DNA of 64,000 nt. It comes from Aliarcobacter butzleri. Lineage in GTDB: Bacteria; Campylobacterota; Campylobacteria; Campylobacterales; Arcobacteraceae. The DNA lies in NCBI RefSeq assembly GCF_900187115.1, contig NZ_LT906455.1, positions 248,001 to 312,000 on the forward strand, written 5' to 3'. The notes under the pieces are model-generated. The model did not search any database. It saw nothing but the letters and a program-made list of their open reading frames with translations, and was not told the DNA's origin. Within the stretch, counting starts at the first letter, position 1, and every line of letters begins with the position of its first letter. Shown here piece after piece: positions 46,917 to 57,405 of the stretch. The translations under genes were made by a program, and so were the position numbers.

Positions 46917-48901
46917 TATTTATCTCCTGCTCTTTCATTTTTCTCTTTGTAGTTCATTGGTAAATCAAAAGGCATTAATGCATGTTGAATTTCGTGTCTA
47001 TCTTTTCCTTCAGCTTGCATTTTTTCTGTTATTTCATCAACTTGAGCTTGTCTAACTGCTGATAAATCGTGTTCAATAATCATACCTTTAGCACCATATC
47101 CTCTAAATGCTGGAGGCATTTCCATAGTCATAATATCTAATGGCTCATAAGTGATTTCTGGTTCTAATGCATCTTTTGAAGGCCAAGATGTTAAAGTTCT
47201 ATTTAACCAATTTGCATCATCTCTTTTTAAATAGTCTTCTCTATAATGTGCTCCTCTTGATTCAGTTCTATCTCTAGCACCTTTAGCAACACAAAGTGCT
47301 ACTTTTAACATTTTTGGAACTCTATATGCTTCTTCAAGTTCTGGATTTCCAGATCTTTCTTTTGATTTAATGTTGATTTTTTTAGTTTTTGCTAATAAGT
47401 CTTTTAACTCTTCAACAGCTTCTTTTAGTGGTTCTCCACTTCTAAAGATACCAACTTTTTCATCCATCAATTCTTTCATTCTATTTTTTATTTTGAAGAT
47501 ATCTTCATTTCCATTATAAGATAGAATTTCATCGATATAAGCTTCTTGCTCATCTAAGAATTTTTGTACAGTTTTAGTAGGAATAGTAACATCATTTTCT
47601 AAACAATAATCAGCAAAGTAGTTACCAATAATCATACCAGCAACAACTGTTTCAGAAACTGAGTTTCCTCCAAGTCTATTAAATCCATGCATATCCCAAC
47701 AAGCAGCTTCACCACAAGCAAATAATCCTGATAATTTTTGAGATTCACCAGTTGGTTTTGTTCTAATACCACCCATTGAGTAGTGTTGCATTGGAAGAAC
47801 TGGAGCCCAACCTTTTGGACCTTCATCAGCTGGATCAATACCATTAAAGATTTGACAAATTTCTTGAACATCTCTTAAGTTTTTCTCAATATGCTCTCTA
47901 CCTAAAATAGAAATATCTAACCATACGTGATACCCATAAGGAGAAGGAACACCTTTTCCATTTCTAATATGCTCAATCATTCTTCTTGAAACAACGTCTC
48001 TTGAAGCAAGTTCTTTTTTCTCTGGCTCGTAATCAGGCATAAATCTATGTCCATCAACATCCCTTAAAATACCACCATCACCTCTACAACCTTCAGTTAA
48101 AAGAATTCCTGATGGAACGATTGGAGTTGGGTGAAATTGAACTGCTTCCATATTTCCTAATGTTGCAATTCCAGTTTCAAGTGCAATAGCAGCTCCTGTT
48201 CCTTCACAAATAACTGCATTTGTAGTTTGTTTGAAAATTCTTCCATAACCACCAGTTGCGATACATGTACCTTTTGCAACATAAGCTTCTAATTCACCTG
48301 TAATTAAATCTCTTACTATTGCTCCATAACATCTTCCATTTTCGTGGATTAATGATAAAGCTTCTTTTCTATCTCTAATATCAACATTATGTTTTAAAGC
48401 TTCATTTGCAACACCAAATAACATTGTGTGTCCAGTTGCATCAGCTGTATAACAAGTTCTCCATTTTTTAGTACCACCAAAGTCTCTTGATGTGATTAAA
48501 CCATGTCTATCTTCATCTTCAGTAATAGTAGTTTTTTTAGCATTGATAACAGCTTCTCTAGTACCAGCTTTAACTCTTGACCAAGGTACCCCCCAAGCGG
48601 CTAATTCTCTAATAGCTTTTGGTGCAGTGTGTACAAACATTCTAGCAACTTCTTGATCACATCCCCAGTCAGAACCTTTTACAGTATCAGCAAAGTGTAA
48701 ATCTTCATTATCACCATCAGACATTTTTGAGTTACCTAAAGATGCTTGCATACCACCTTGAGCAGCAGCTGAGTGAGATCTTTTTACAGGAACCAATGAT
48801 AAAACTATAGTACTTAAGCCTTTTTTTTGTGCAGCAACAGCAGCTCTAAGTCCAGCTAGTCCTCCACCAATAACTAATGCGTCACAGTAATTAATTTTCA
48901 T
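46916..48901 (-). CDS. frdA: fumarate reductase flavoprotein subunit
   Basis: A 661-residue FAD-containing catalytic subunit. [15 protein letters not shown] is the dinucleotide fold, HSAAAQGG holds the FAD-linking histidine, and the active-site region shows HPTPIVPSG and [22 protein letters not shown] and GFNRLGGNS follow. The order frdC-frdA-frdB and single-base overlaps indicate one operon, as in Wolinella and Campylobacter. The reaction may run as fumarate reduction or succinate oxidation. Confidence 0.96.
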   Translation of the reverse strand: MKINYCDALVIGGGLAGLRAAVAAQKKGLSTIVLSLVPVKRSHSAAAQGGMQASLGNSKMSDGDNEDLHFADTVKGSDWGCDQEVARMFVHTAPKAIRELAAWGVPWSRVKAGTREAVINAKKTTITEDEDRHGLITSRDFGGTKKWRTCYTADATGHTMLFGVANEALKHNVDIRDRKEALSLIHENGRCYGAIVRDLITGELEAYVAKGTCIATGGYGRIFKQTTNAVICEGTGAAIALETGIATLGNMEAVQFHPTPIVPSGILLTEGCRGDGGILRDVDGHRFMPDYEPEKKELASRDVVSRRMIEHIRNGKGVPSPYGYHVWLDISILGREHIEKNLRDVQEICQIFNGIDPADEGPKGWAPVLPMQHYSMGGIRTKPTGESQKLSGLFACGEAACWDMHGFNRLGGNSVSETVVAGMIIGNYFADYCLENDVTIPTKTVQKFLDEQEAYIDEILSYNGNEDIFKIKNRMKELMDEKVGIFRSGEPLKEAVEELKDLLAKTKKINIKSKERSGNPELEEAYRVPKMLKVALCVAKGARDRTESRGAHYREDYLKRDDANWLNRTLTSWPSKDALEPEITYEPLDIMTMEMPPAFRGYGAKGMIIEHDLSAVRQAQVDEITEKMQAEGKDRHEIQHALMPFDLPMNYKEKNERAGDK

Positions 48902-49701
48902 TATGCGATTCCTCCAAGACTTTTATTTGTCAGATTGTAATTCATTATTTGTGCAGTTGGAGTATATTTTTGACCAACTGTTCCATTTTTAGCATTTTCA
49001 TAACCTATTTTCATATAAGCTGCAAGTGAAGCAAATCCTAAAACTAAGAAAAATACTGTTAGAACCCATTTTACTTTTTTTAATGCTTTTCTAGTTGCTT
49101 TTGGATTTTCTCCATCAAACCAACCCCATTTTACACACAATCTATAAAGACCAATTGTTCCATGGAATTCAACTGCTAATAATAAAAGAATATATAAAGG
49201 CCACATATACTCTGACCAAATTCTATCTGCACTTTCGTAAGGTCCAATATCAGCAGAATTTGTCATAATTACATATAAATGAACAGAACCTAAAAAGAAC
49301 ATTGCAAAACCAGTAAATGCTTGAATAAACCAAAGTTTAGTATCATCATGGTTCATACTTTTTGCATGTGCTTTCATAACTTGGTATTGTTTAAAGTTAC
49401 CAGGTAATTTTCTCATTCCTAAAGCAGCATGTACAATAAAAATTGTAAATATAACAGCTGCAACGATTGTAACTAGTAAAGGATTTCCACCTTCAAATAT
49501 AAAGCTACCTTCTAATAATTTTGTAACGGCATACATAAAATCATTAGATACTAAAATTGAAGCAACTAACATCATATGTGCCCACATAAATAAAGCTAAG
49601 AAACCACCAGTAAAACTTTGGATAAAATCAAGTTTTGCAGGTAATCTACTTTTCTTCCCTTCTTCCGTTTTCCCTAAATAACCTTCTATTAGGTCACTCA
49701 T
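48901..49701 (-). CDS. frdC: fumarate reductase cytochrome b subunit
   Basis: A 266-residue membrane anchor of the diheme type known from Wolinella. About five hydrophobic helices can be seen, with histidines at the usual axial places, for example in [24 protein letters not shown] and [12 protein letters not shown]. It connects menaquinone to the FrdAB head. First gene of the operon; RBS AAAGGAT precedes the ATG. Confidence 0.93.
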   Translation of the reverse strand: MSDLIEGYLGKTEEGKKSRLPAKLDFIQSFTGGFLALFMWAHMMLVASILVSNDFMYAVTKLLEGSFIFEGGNPLLVTIVAAVIFTIFIVHAALGMRKLPGNFKQYQVMKAHAKSMNHDDTKLWFIQAFTGFAMFFLGSVHLYVIMTNSADIGPYESADRIWSEYMWPLYILLLLAVEFHGTIGLYRLCVKWGWFDGENPKATRKALKKVKWVLTVFFLVLGFASLAAYMKIGYENAKNGTVGQKYTPTAQIMNYNLTNKSLGGIA

Positions 49702-49826
49702 TTGCTATCCTTTCTTGCGATTTTAGATTTAGTAAATGATAGCAAAATATAAGTTTAAAATTACTTCAATGAAAAGGCTATTTTTTGAGTTTTTTTCAAT
49801 ATAAAATGGTAAAAAAGTTACAAATT

Positions 49827-49842
49827 ATCCCCAAAGGGGGAT
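49827..49842 (-). terminator. GC-rich hairpin downstream of nuoN
   Basis: ATCCCC (49827-49832) pairs with GGGGAT (49837-49842) around AAAG, unusual in this AT-rich DNA. It is in the 197-base gap between nuoN and frdC, where I see no gene. Followed some bases later by a T-run on the minus strand; probable end of the nuo operon. Confidence 0.55.
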
Positions 49843-49898
49843 TTTATAGATTTATAATTAATAATGAGTATTGATAATTATGTTACTTTATAACACAA

Positions 49899-51419
49899 TT
49901 ATCTAATAAATAAAGATTGTACTGCTACTTGTGAGAAGTTTATTAAAGTATCAATATTCATTGCAGGTATAAAGAATACGATTGCTGAACCAATTCCACC
50001 TAAAACTGTTAAAATTGCAACAAACATTATTGCATAAGTTGAAACTCTTTTATCGTCAAACTCTTCAGTTTCACAATTATCTGGTGCAGGATAAAAATAC
50101 ATTACTGCAATAAGTCTAAAATAGTAGTAAACTGAAACAATAGTTGCTAATATTGCAATAACTGTAAGAAGAGTATATCCAGAAGCAATTGCTTCAGTAA
50201 ATACATAAATTTTACCAATAAATCCTATTGTTGATGGAATTCCTGCAAGTGATAATAAAAATATTGTCATCATTGCTGCTAAAAATGGTCTTTGTTTTGC
50301 TAAACCTTTAAAATCATCAAATGTAACTTTTACATTAGTTTCTGAAATAATGTGAGAAGCCAATCCAAATGCTCCAAGAGCAGATAATAAATAAGCAATT
50401 AAATAAAACATTACAGCGTATGCTGAGTCAATATTTATTAAATGACCATCTTTATAACCTAATGCGATAAAAGCTAAAAGCAAATATCCAGTGTGAACTA
50501 TTGATGATGCAGCTAACATTCTTTTTACAATTTGTTGAGTTACTGCTAACCATGTACCAAATACTAAAGTTAATATTATAACTACTGAAAGTATAGTGTC
50601 CCAGAAATCTATAATTGGAGAGATATAATCTAGTATAACTCTTAAGAAGAATGAGAAAATTGCAATTTTAAATGTTGATGCCATATATGCAGTAATAATC
50701 ATAGGCGCACCTCTATAAACATCTAGAAGCCATGATTGGAATGGGAATGCTGCAATTTTAAATAAAAATGTGAATAGTATTAAAGTCAAACCAATGTACA
50801 CAAGTATCATATCTTGTTGATTTGCAGTTGCTATAAATGTTGAAACATCAGCTAAATTTGTACTTGTTGTTGCTCCATAAACTAAAACCATACCTAAAAG
50901 ATAAAAAGCTCCAATAAATGAACCTAAAACTAAATATTTAAAAATAGCTTCAACTCTTTTTGAATCATCAGAGTTATAACCAACCATAATATAAATAGAA
51001 AATGATGCAATTTCTAAAGCAATAAATGCAGTGATTAGTTCATTTGCTTGTGCTAAAACCATCATTCCAAATAGAGCAAATAATAAAATTGAGAAAAACT
51101 CACCTTTAAAATAACTTCTATGTTGAAAATAATGTTCACCAATTAATAAAGTCAATAAAGTTCCAGCAATTAATAGAATATTGAAAAAATTTGAAAAACT
51201 ATCAAAAGTTAAAACATTATTTAAAAAACTTTCATATGGTTGAACTGAAAATGAATTACTTACATTACTAAGTGCAAATAGTAAAGCAATAATTAAAAAT
51301 ACTGAAGATGCAAAAATATGATTTTTAATATTAAATTTATCATACATGCTCATAAACATAAGCACTAATGCACCAACTAAAATAGTAAGTGTTGGTACTA
51401 AATATAAAAATTGACTCAT
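49899..51419 (-). CDS. nuoN: NADH-quinone oxidoreductase subunit N
   Basis: A 506-residue antiporter-like membrane subunit of Complex I, with about 14 helices. The lysine-bearing segments (for example [20 protein letters not shown] and [22 protein letters not shown]) match the proton channel of NuoN. It ends the nuo operon and overlaps nuoM by 4 bases. Confidence 0.94.
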
Positions 51420-52903
51420 TTTGCTGCTCCAATTTGTAGAATATCTTGTAGGTAGTGTGTAACTGTTGGTTCAAATTTATCCATAAAAATTTCTGGATAG
51501 AATCCCATAACAAAAACTAGAATAACCCAAGGAGCTAATCCTATAATTTCTTTAATTTTTAAATCTCTCATTGTAAGTTCAGGTGCACCTTCTGGTCTAT
51601 CTTGTAAGATAGCTCTTTGAAACATCCATAACATATATGAAGCTCCAATTATTACTGTAAGTGCTGAAATATAACCTAAATAAGCATTAAATTCATATAT
51701 ACCAAAGATTATTAAAAGTTCAGAAACAAATCCATTTGTTCCAGGAAGTCCAACGTTTGCAAATAACATAACTGCAAAAATAAATGTAAAGATAGGAGCT
51801 TTTTTAGCAATTCCACCTAAATCTTTGATTGTTTTAAATCCTGTTTGTTCTTGCATTAATCCTACAAGTAAGAATAAAGCACCAGTTGCAATAGCATGTG
51901 CAATTATTAAATATAAAGCACCATTTATACCATAAGCATTTAATGAAAAAATACCTGCTGAGATAAAGCTAAGGTGAGATGCTGAAGAATAAGCAAACAT
52001 TCTTTTTATATCATCTTGCATAAGTGCAGCAATTCCAAAATAGATTAATCCAAATAATCCAATAGCTACAAACCAAGTTGAAAATTCTACATAAATATCA
52101 GGGAAGATTGGAATCATAAATCTAACGATTGCATAAACTCCAAGTTTTGCCATAATAGAAGATAGTAAAAAAACTGCTCCTGTTGGTGCATTTTTATAAG
52201 TTTCCATAATCCATGTATGTAATGGGAAAATTGGAATTTTTATTGCAAATGCAGCTAAAAAAGCTAAGAATAACCAAGCTTTTGTAGAATAATCAAGAGT
52301 TGAAATTGTCATTAATTTATCATAAGCAAACGACCAAGTTCCAAATTCACTATAATAAGCAACACCAAGATATAAAATTGCTATTAACATTAAAAGTGAT
52401 CCAGCCATTGTATAAACAGTTACTTTTATTGTTGTAAATACTTTATTTCCAAATCCATATTGTCCAATAAGTAAGAAAACTGGAAGAAGCATAACTTCCC
52501 AAAAGAAATAAAATAAAACAACATCTAAAGATAATAAACTTCCTGTAACTCCCGTTTGAACTAAAAGCATATTTATCCAATAACCTTTAGTTTTTCCTTC
52601 CCATAATAATAAATAAGAAGTAGGAATAAGTATAGCAATCATCATTAAAATTGTAAGAGAAAAACCATCTAATCCAACATAATAATTAATACCATAAGTT
52701 TCAATCCAAGATACATTTGTAACAAATTGCATAGTAGAATTTGGATCAAATTCAATATAAATTTTTAGAACTAAACCTAAAATAACAGTTGTTGTTAAAA
52801 AAGCTATATTTCTAATTGCATTAACATCCCTTGTTGTTATCATTAAACCAAATGCTACAACAGCAGGTAAAAATATAATAAACGAAAGTATATCTGAACT
52901 CAT
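51416..52903 (-). CDS. nuoM: NADH-quinone oxidoreductase subunit M
   Basis: A 495-residue antiporter-like subunit. The conserved glutamate helix is in [17 protein letters not shown]; the lysine and histidine channel residues lie in [22 protein letters not shown] and [18 protein letters not shown]. One base separates it from the nuoL stop. Proton-pumping arm of Complex I. Confidence 0.95.
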
Positions 52904-52904
52904 A

Positions 52905-54791
52905 CTATAATCCTAGTGTAATATATAAATATACAAAAATACAAGTCATTCCAATAAGCATAAATACAGCATAGAATCTAACATTTGCATTTTGTATCAT
53001 CGCTACTTTTTTACCAACATTTACAAAAGAGATTGATGATTTCATAATAAACGCATCAATTATTTTATCATCAAGAACTTTATCTATAAACGTTGAAATA
53101 GCTTTTGCTGATTTAACAAATAAGAAGTCATAAAGTTCATCAACATAAAGTTTTCTACCAACAAAACCAGTTTCAGTTTCTTCTTTTGATAGATCAAAGT
53201 TAGCATATTTTTTATATGCAACAAAGATACCACAAGCTGCAACAACAACAGATAATATCATTAAGATATATTCTGTTGAATGGTCTAAGTGGATAACTTT
53301 TGAATTTAATTGTCCAAGCCAAGTATCAACAAAATGATTTCCTCCAAAAATAGAAGGAAGATTTAAAAATCCTGCTCCAACTGCACCAATAGCTAAGATT
53401 AGAAGTGGTAAAGTGATAGTTTTTGAAGTATAAACATAATCAACATCATGATGATTTGGTGCAACAAAAACTATAAAATACATTCTAAACATATAATATG
53501 CTGTTAAGAATGCAGTAAATAAAGCAATTCCATAAATTAAATATTGTCCTTCTTGGAAAGCTGCTGCTAAAATAGCATCTTTTGAGAAGAATCCAGAGAA
53601 TGGTGGAATTCCAGAAATTGCAATAACCCCAATTAGGAATGTTAATCCAATAATAGGAAGATTTGCTCTATGCTTTGCAATTTTAAATATATTTTGTTCG
53701 TGATGAAGTGCTATAATAATCCCACCAGCTCCCATGAATAACATTGCTTTAAAGAAAGCATGTGTAAATACGTGGAACAGTCCAGTTGAATAAAAACCTA
53801 AACCAACAGCAATAAACATATATCCTAATTGACTCATTGTTGAATATGCAAGAATCTTTTTTATATCCGTTTGTTTAGTTGCAATAACTGCGGCTAATAG
53901 TGCAGAAATTGCTCCAATATAAGCTATAAATATTCCAATTTCTTCAATTCCAGCATATAAGAAATGGAATCTTGCAACCATATAAACCCCAGCTGTTACC
54001 ATCGTAGCAGCGTGAATTAAAGCTGAAATTGGAGTTGGTCCTGCCATTGCATCAGGTAACCAAACATAAAGTGGAACTTGAGCTGATTTTCCCATTGCTC
54101 CTACAAAAAGTAAAAAACCTGAAAGAATCAATAAACTATTTGTAGTATTTCCTATATTTGCTTCAATAGTTCCAAATGATAAATCAACTTGACCTAAAGC
54201 AAAAAATAAAGTTACAACACCAAGTAAAAATCCAAAGTCACCAACTCTGTTTACTATAAATGCTTTATTTGCAGCAATAACATTGTCTTTACTACCATAA
54301 TAAAATTTGATTAAAAGATATGAACAAACTCCAACACCTTCCCAACCAATAAATAAAATTATTGGATTATCTGCTAATACAAGGATTAACATTGAAGCTA
54401 AGAAAAGGTTAAAGTAAGCAAAGAACTTACCAAATCCATCATCACCTTTCATATAACCAATTGCATAAATATGAATTAGCCAACCAACAAAAGTTACAAA
54501 CATAGACATAAAAATTGATAAATTATCACCTAAAAATGCCATTTCAATATTTAATTTATCAACATTTAACCAAGTAAAAATATGTTGTTTAAATATGATT
54601 TTTTCTTCAAGCATTCTTAGGAATAAACTTAAAGTAATTAAGAATGAAATTAATGGAGTAATAGTTCCAATTAAAGCAAAATAATTTTCTGAAATTTTGC
54701 TTTTTTTAATATGATAGAAATATAATGAACCATTAAGTATAGCACCAAATAAAGGAGCTAAAATAATCCAAACTAAAGCAGATGTATTCAT
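52905..54791 (-). CDS. nuoL: NADH-quinone oxidoreductase subunit L
   Basis: A 628-residue, largest antiporter-like subunit with the long lateral helix in its C-terminal part. Characteristic: LFIGWEGVGVCSYLLIKFY, GKSAQVPLYVWLPDAMAGPTP, TDIKKILAYSTMSQLGYM and HAFFKAMLFMGAG. It sits between nuoK and nuoM in the standard order. Confidence 0.96.
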   Translation of the reverse strand: MNTSALVWIILAPLFGAILNGSLYFYHIKKSKISENYFALIGTITPLISFLITLSLFLRMLEEKIIFKQHIFTWLNVDKLNIEMAFLGDNLSIFMSMFVTFVGWLIHIYAIGYMKGDDGFGKFFAYFNLFLASMLILVLADNPIILFIGWEGVGVCSYLLIKFYYGSKDNVIAANKAFIVNRVGDFGFLLGVVTLFFALGQVDLSFGTIEANIGNTTNSLLILSGFLLFVGAMGKSAQVPLYVWLPDAMAGPTPISALIHAATMVTAGVYMVARFHFLYAGIEEIGIFIAYIGAISALLAAVIATKQTDIKKILAYSTMSQLGYMFIAVGLGFYSTGLFHVFTHAFFKAMLFMGAGGIIIALHHEQNIFKIAKHRANLPIIGLTFLIGVIAISGIPPFSGFFSKDAILAAAFQEGQYLIYGIALFTAFLTAYYMFRMYFIVFVAPNHHDVDYVYTSKTITLPLLILAIGAVGAGFLNLPSIFGGNHFVDTWLGQLNSKVIHLDHSTEYILMILSVVVAACGIFVAYKKYANFDLSKEETETGFVGRKLYVDELYDFLFVKSAKAISTFIDKVLDDKIIDAFIMKSSISFVNVGKKVAMIQNANVRFYAVFMLIGMTCIFVYLYITLGL

Positions 54792-54792
54792 A

Positions 54793-55104
54793 TTAGTTTT
54801 CTCCTTGAGTTAGAGATGTAAATACATCTGTGTTTAAAGATTTTTTTGATCTAAATAATAAAATTATTACTGATAAGAAAATCGCAGCTTCAGCAGCAGC
54901 AATTGAAATAACCATAACCGTAATAATTTGAGGGTCAATATTAAAGTGATATCTAGCAAATGTTATTAAAAATAGGTTTATACCATTTAACATCATTTCA
55001 ATTGACATATATATAACAAAAATATTTTTTCTTGCTATAACACCTATTGCTCCAATTGAAAATAACATCATTGAAACAAAGGCATAAGAAGTAAGTGATA
55101 CCAT
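54793..55104 (-). CDS. nuoK: NADH-quinone oxidoreductase subunit K
   Basis: A 103-residue membrane subunit with three helices. The glutamates essential for proton transfer are in SIEMMLNGINL and AAAEAAIFLSV. Ends one base before nuoL. Confidence 0.95.
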   Translation of the reverse strand: MVSLTSYAFVSMMLFSIGAIGVIARKNIFVIYMSIEMMLNGINLFLITFARYHFNIDPQIITVMVISIAAAEAAIFLSVIILLFRSKKSLNTDVFTSLTQGEN

Positions 55105-55107
55105 AAA

Positions 55108-55629
55108 TTAGTCCTCCTTGCTTATAATTTTAGATTTTCTTTTTTTTGCAAGAACAACTGAACCAACAAGTGCAATTAAAAGCAAAATTGAGATTAATTC
55201 GAATGCAACAATCCAGTGATTATAAAGTTCTATTCCAACAGGTTTTATATCTCCAAAATCACCTTGAACTATGTTGAAATCTTTTTGTGGAAGATTTGAA
55301 ACTGCTTTTAAAACTAAAACATTCAAAGGAATCATAATAACAGCACCAAGTGCTATTAACTTATATTTATTTGGTTCATGTGGTAAATCTTCTTCTTTAA
55401 TATTTAAGAACATTAAGATAAATAAAATTAAAGTCATAATTGCACCAGCATAAACTATAATTTGAACTAAAAATAAGAAAGTTGCATTTAAAAGTGCAAA
55501 CATACCTGCAACACTTAACATTGTAATTAATACACCTAATGCACTAAACATTGGATTTTTGTATACAATCATAGCAATAGCACCAGTGATTGCAAAAAAT
55601 GCTAAAGCAATAAATATTAAATCAACCAT
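55108..55629 (-). CDS. nuoJ: NADH-quinone oxidoreductase subunit J
   Basis: A 173-residue membrane subunit with five helices. QIIVYAGAIMTLILFILMFLNI is the third helix region containing the flexible, pi-bulge segment known in other NuoJ proteins. It shares a base with the nuoI stop and precedes nuoK by three bases. Confidence 0.93.
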   Translation of the reverse strand: MVDLIFIALAFFAITGAIAMIVYKNPMFSALGVLITMLSVAGMFALLNATFLFLVQIIVYAGAIMTLILFILMFLNIKEEDLPHEPNKYKLIALGAVIMIPLNVLVLKAVSNLPQKDFNIVQGDFGDIKPVGIELYNHWIVAFELISILLLIALVGSVVLAKKRKSKIISKED

Positions 55630-56129
55630 TATTTTAAATCCTTTGATCTTTCATTAGCCATTAAAGCTTTTTTGTCTAATACAAAATCTTCTCTTTTTGA
55701 CGCTGTAAATGAAAAAATTCCTGTATCCATTCTAATCGCATCACAAGGACAAGCTTCAACACAATATCCACAGAATACACACTCTAATAAATCGATTTTA
55801 AACTCTTTAGGTCTTTTTTCATTGTGTTCATCGAATCTTTCTTCAGCTTCAATAAAGATACATTCAGCAGGACATGCAGTTGCACACATAAAACAAGCTA
55901 CACATTTTTCACTACCATCATCAAACTTTGTAAGTCTATGAACACCTCTATATCTATCAGTAATATCTGTTGGTTGAACTTCTGGATATTGTAAAGTATT
56001 GATACTTTCTACATCTTTTAAATTTTTAACAAAATGTTTAAAAGTTGTTTTCATTCCACCTGCAATACCAGGTAAATATAATCTATCTTTAAACGATTTA
56101 CCGTGTCTTTGTACTACTTTTATTCCCAT
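55629..56129 (-). CDS. nuoI: NADH-quinone oxidoreductase subunit I
   Basis: A 166-residue subunit with two [4Fe-4S] clusters (N6a, N6b): CVACFMCATACPAECI and CVFCGYCVEACPCDAI. It passes electrons from NuoG to NuoB in the connecting arm. Start one base after the nuoH stop. Confidence 0.96.
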   Translation of the reverse strand: MGIKVVQRHGKSFKDRLYLPGIAGGMKTTFKHFVKNLKDVESINTLQYPEVQPTDITDRYRGVHRLTKFDDGSEKCVACFMCATACPAECIFIEAEERFDEHNEKRPKEFKIDLLECVFCGYCVEACPCDAIRMDTGIFSFTASKREDFVLDKKALMANERSKDLK

Positions 56130-56130
56130 A

Positions 56131-57405
56131 TTAATTTCCTACAACAACTATAATCGCAGTTATTACGATATTTAAAAGAGCTAACGGAATTAAAACTTTC
56201 CAACCCAACATTTGTAATTGATCATATCTAAATCTTAAAACAGTCCATCTAACCCACATATAAACAAAAACCATCATAAAAAACTTAATTAAAAAAGTTC
56301 CAATTTGAATAACAGCAGTTGCTATATTTACACCATTTGTTCCAAGTCCATTAACTAAAAAAGAGATTAAGAAACCTACAACGATTATACAAATTGACCA
56401 AAATAAAACAGTTAATATTTTTGTCTCTTTTAATCTTGATTTATCTTCACCGATAGCTTTATTATTCTTTTTCATCCATTTAGTAAAGATGAATATTTTA
56501 ATTGGAAGTAGAATAATAATCGCTAAAATTACGTAATTGATATTTGCTTGAATTGTTTGTGTATCCATCCAAGGAATTTGATATCCACCAAAGAATAAAG
56601 TTACAATGATTGCACTTGATGCACTCATAGCTGCATATTCTCCAACTTGGAAAAGACCAAATTTCATAGCACTATACTCTGTATGATAACCTGCAACAAT
56701 TTCAGATTCACCTTCTGCTAAGTCAAAAGGTGCTCTATTTGTTTCTGCAAAAGAACAAACAATAAAGATAATAGCAGCTAGTGGTTGAATAAAGATTCCC
56801 CACATTGGAATAACACCTAAATAAGTTCCACTTTGAGCATTTACCATATCTGTTAAATGAATTGAACCATAAGAGATAATCATAGAAATAATTGCTAATC
56901 CCATAGCAGCTTCATAAGAAATAACTTGTGCTGAGGCTCTAATTGAACCTAAAAGTCCATATTTATTTCCAGATGAATAACCACCTAAGATTATTCCATA
57001 AACACTAAGTCCTGCAAATGCAATAAACCACATAATACCTAATTGGTTTGGAATTGCTTGCATGATATGAGATTTGTCATCTATTACTAAAACATCAGCA
57101 TAAGGAACTACTGCAAAAGTTAAAAAAGAACATAAAAATACAATAACAGGAGCTATTGTAAAGAAAAACTTGTGTTTTATATGAGAAGGTGTAAAATCTT
57201 CTTTAAATACAAGTTTAAGCATATCTGCAAGAGCTTGGATAAGTCCACCTAATCTCATAGGCCCAATATTACATCTATTTGGACCACTTCTATCTTGAAT
57301 AAAACCACAGATTCTTCTTTCCCACCAAACCCAAAGAGGAGTTAGTCCAACTGCAAGAACTACGGCTAGAATAATATTTACAAGGATTATAATTATATCA
57401 CTCAT
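56131..57405 (-). CDS. nuoH: NADH-quinone oxidoreductase subunit H with internal insertion
   Basis: A 424-residue quinone-site subunit. Conserved parts are intact: WWERRICGFIQDRSGPNR, RLGGLIQALADMLKLVFKED, FAETNRAPFDLAEGESEIVAGYHTEYSAMKFG, and near the end VRWTVLRFRYDQLQMLGWK. Most NuoH proteins have about 325-350 residues. The excess is located at about 285-365, between FFGGYQIPW and FLIKFFMMVF, and contains two further hydrophobic stretches (291-309 and 333-352). So the protein may have ten membrane helices rather than eight. It overlaps nuoG by 4 bases. Confidence 0.94.
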   Translation of the reverse strand: MSDIIIILVNIILAVVLAVGLTPLWVWWERRICGFIQDRSGPNRCNIGPMRLGGLIQALADMLKLVFKEDFTPSHIKHKFFFTIAPVIVFLCSFLTFAVVPYADVLVIDDKSHIMQAIPNQLGIMWFIAFAGLSVYGIILGGYSSGNKYGLLGSIRASAQVISYEAAMGLAIISMIISYGSIHLTDMVNAQSGTYLGVIPMWGIFIQPLAAIIFIVCSFAETNRAPFDLAEGESEIVAGYHTEYSAMKFGLFQVGEYAAMSASSAIIVTLFFGGYQIPWMDTQTIQANINYVILAIIILLPIKIFIFTKWMKKNNKAIGEDKSRLKETKILTVLFWSICIIVVGFLISFLVNGLGTNGVNIATAVIQIGTFLIKFFMMVFVYMWVRWTVLRFRYDQLQMLGWKVLIPLALLNIVITAIIVVVGN

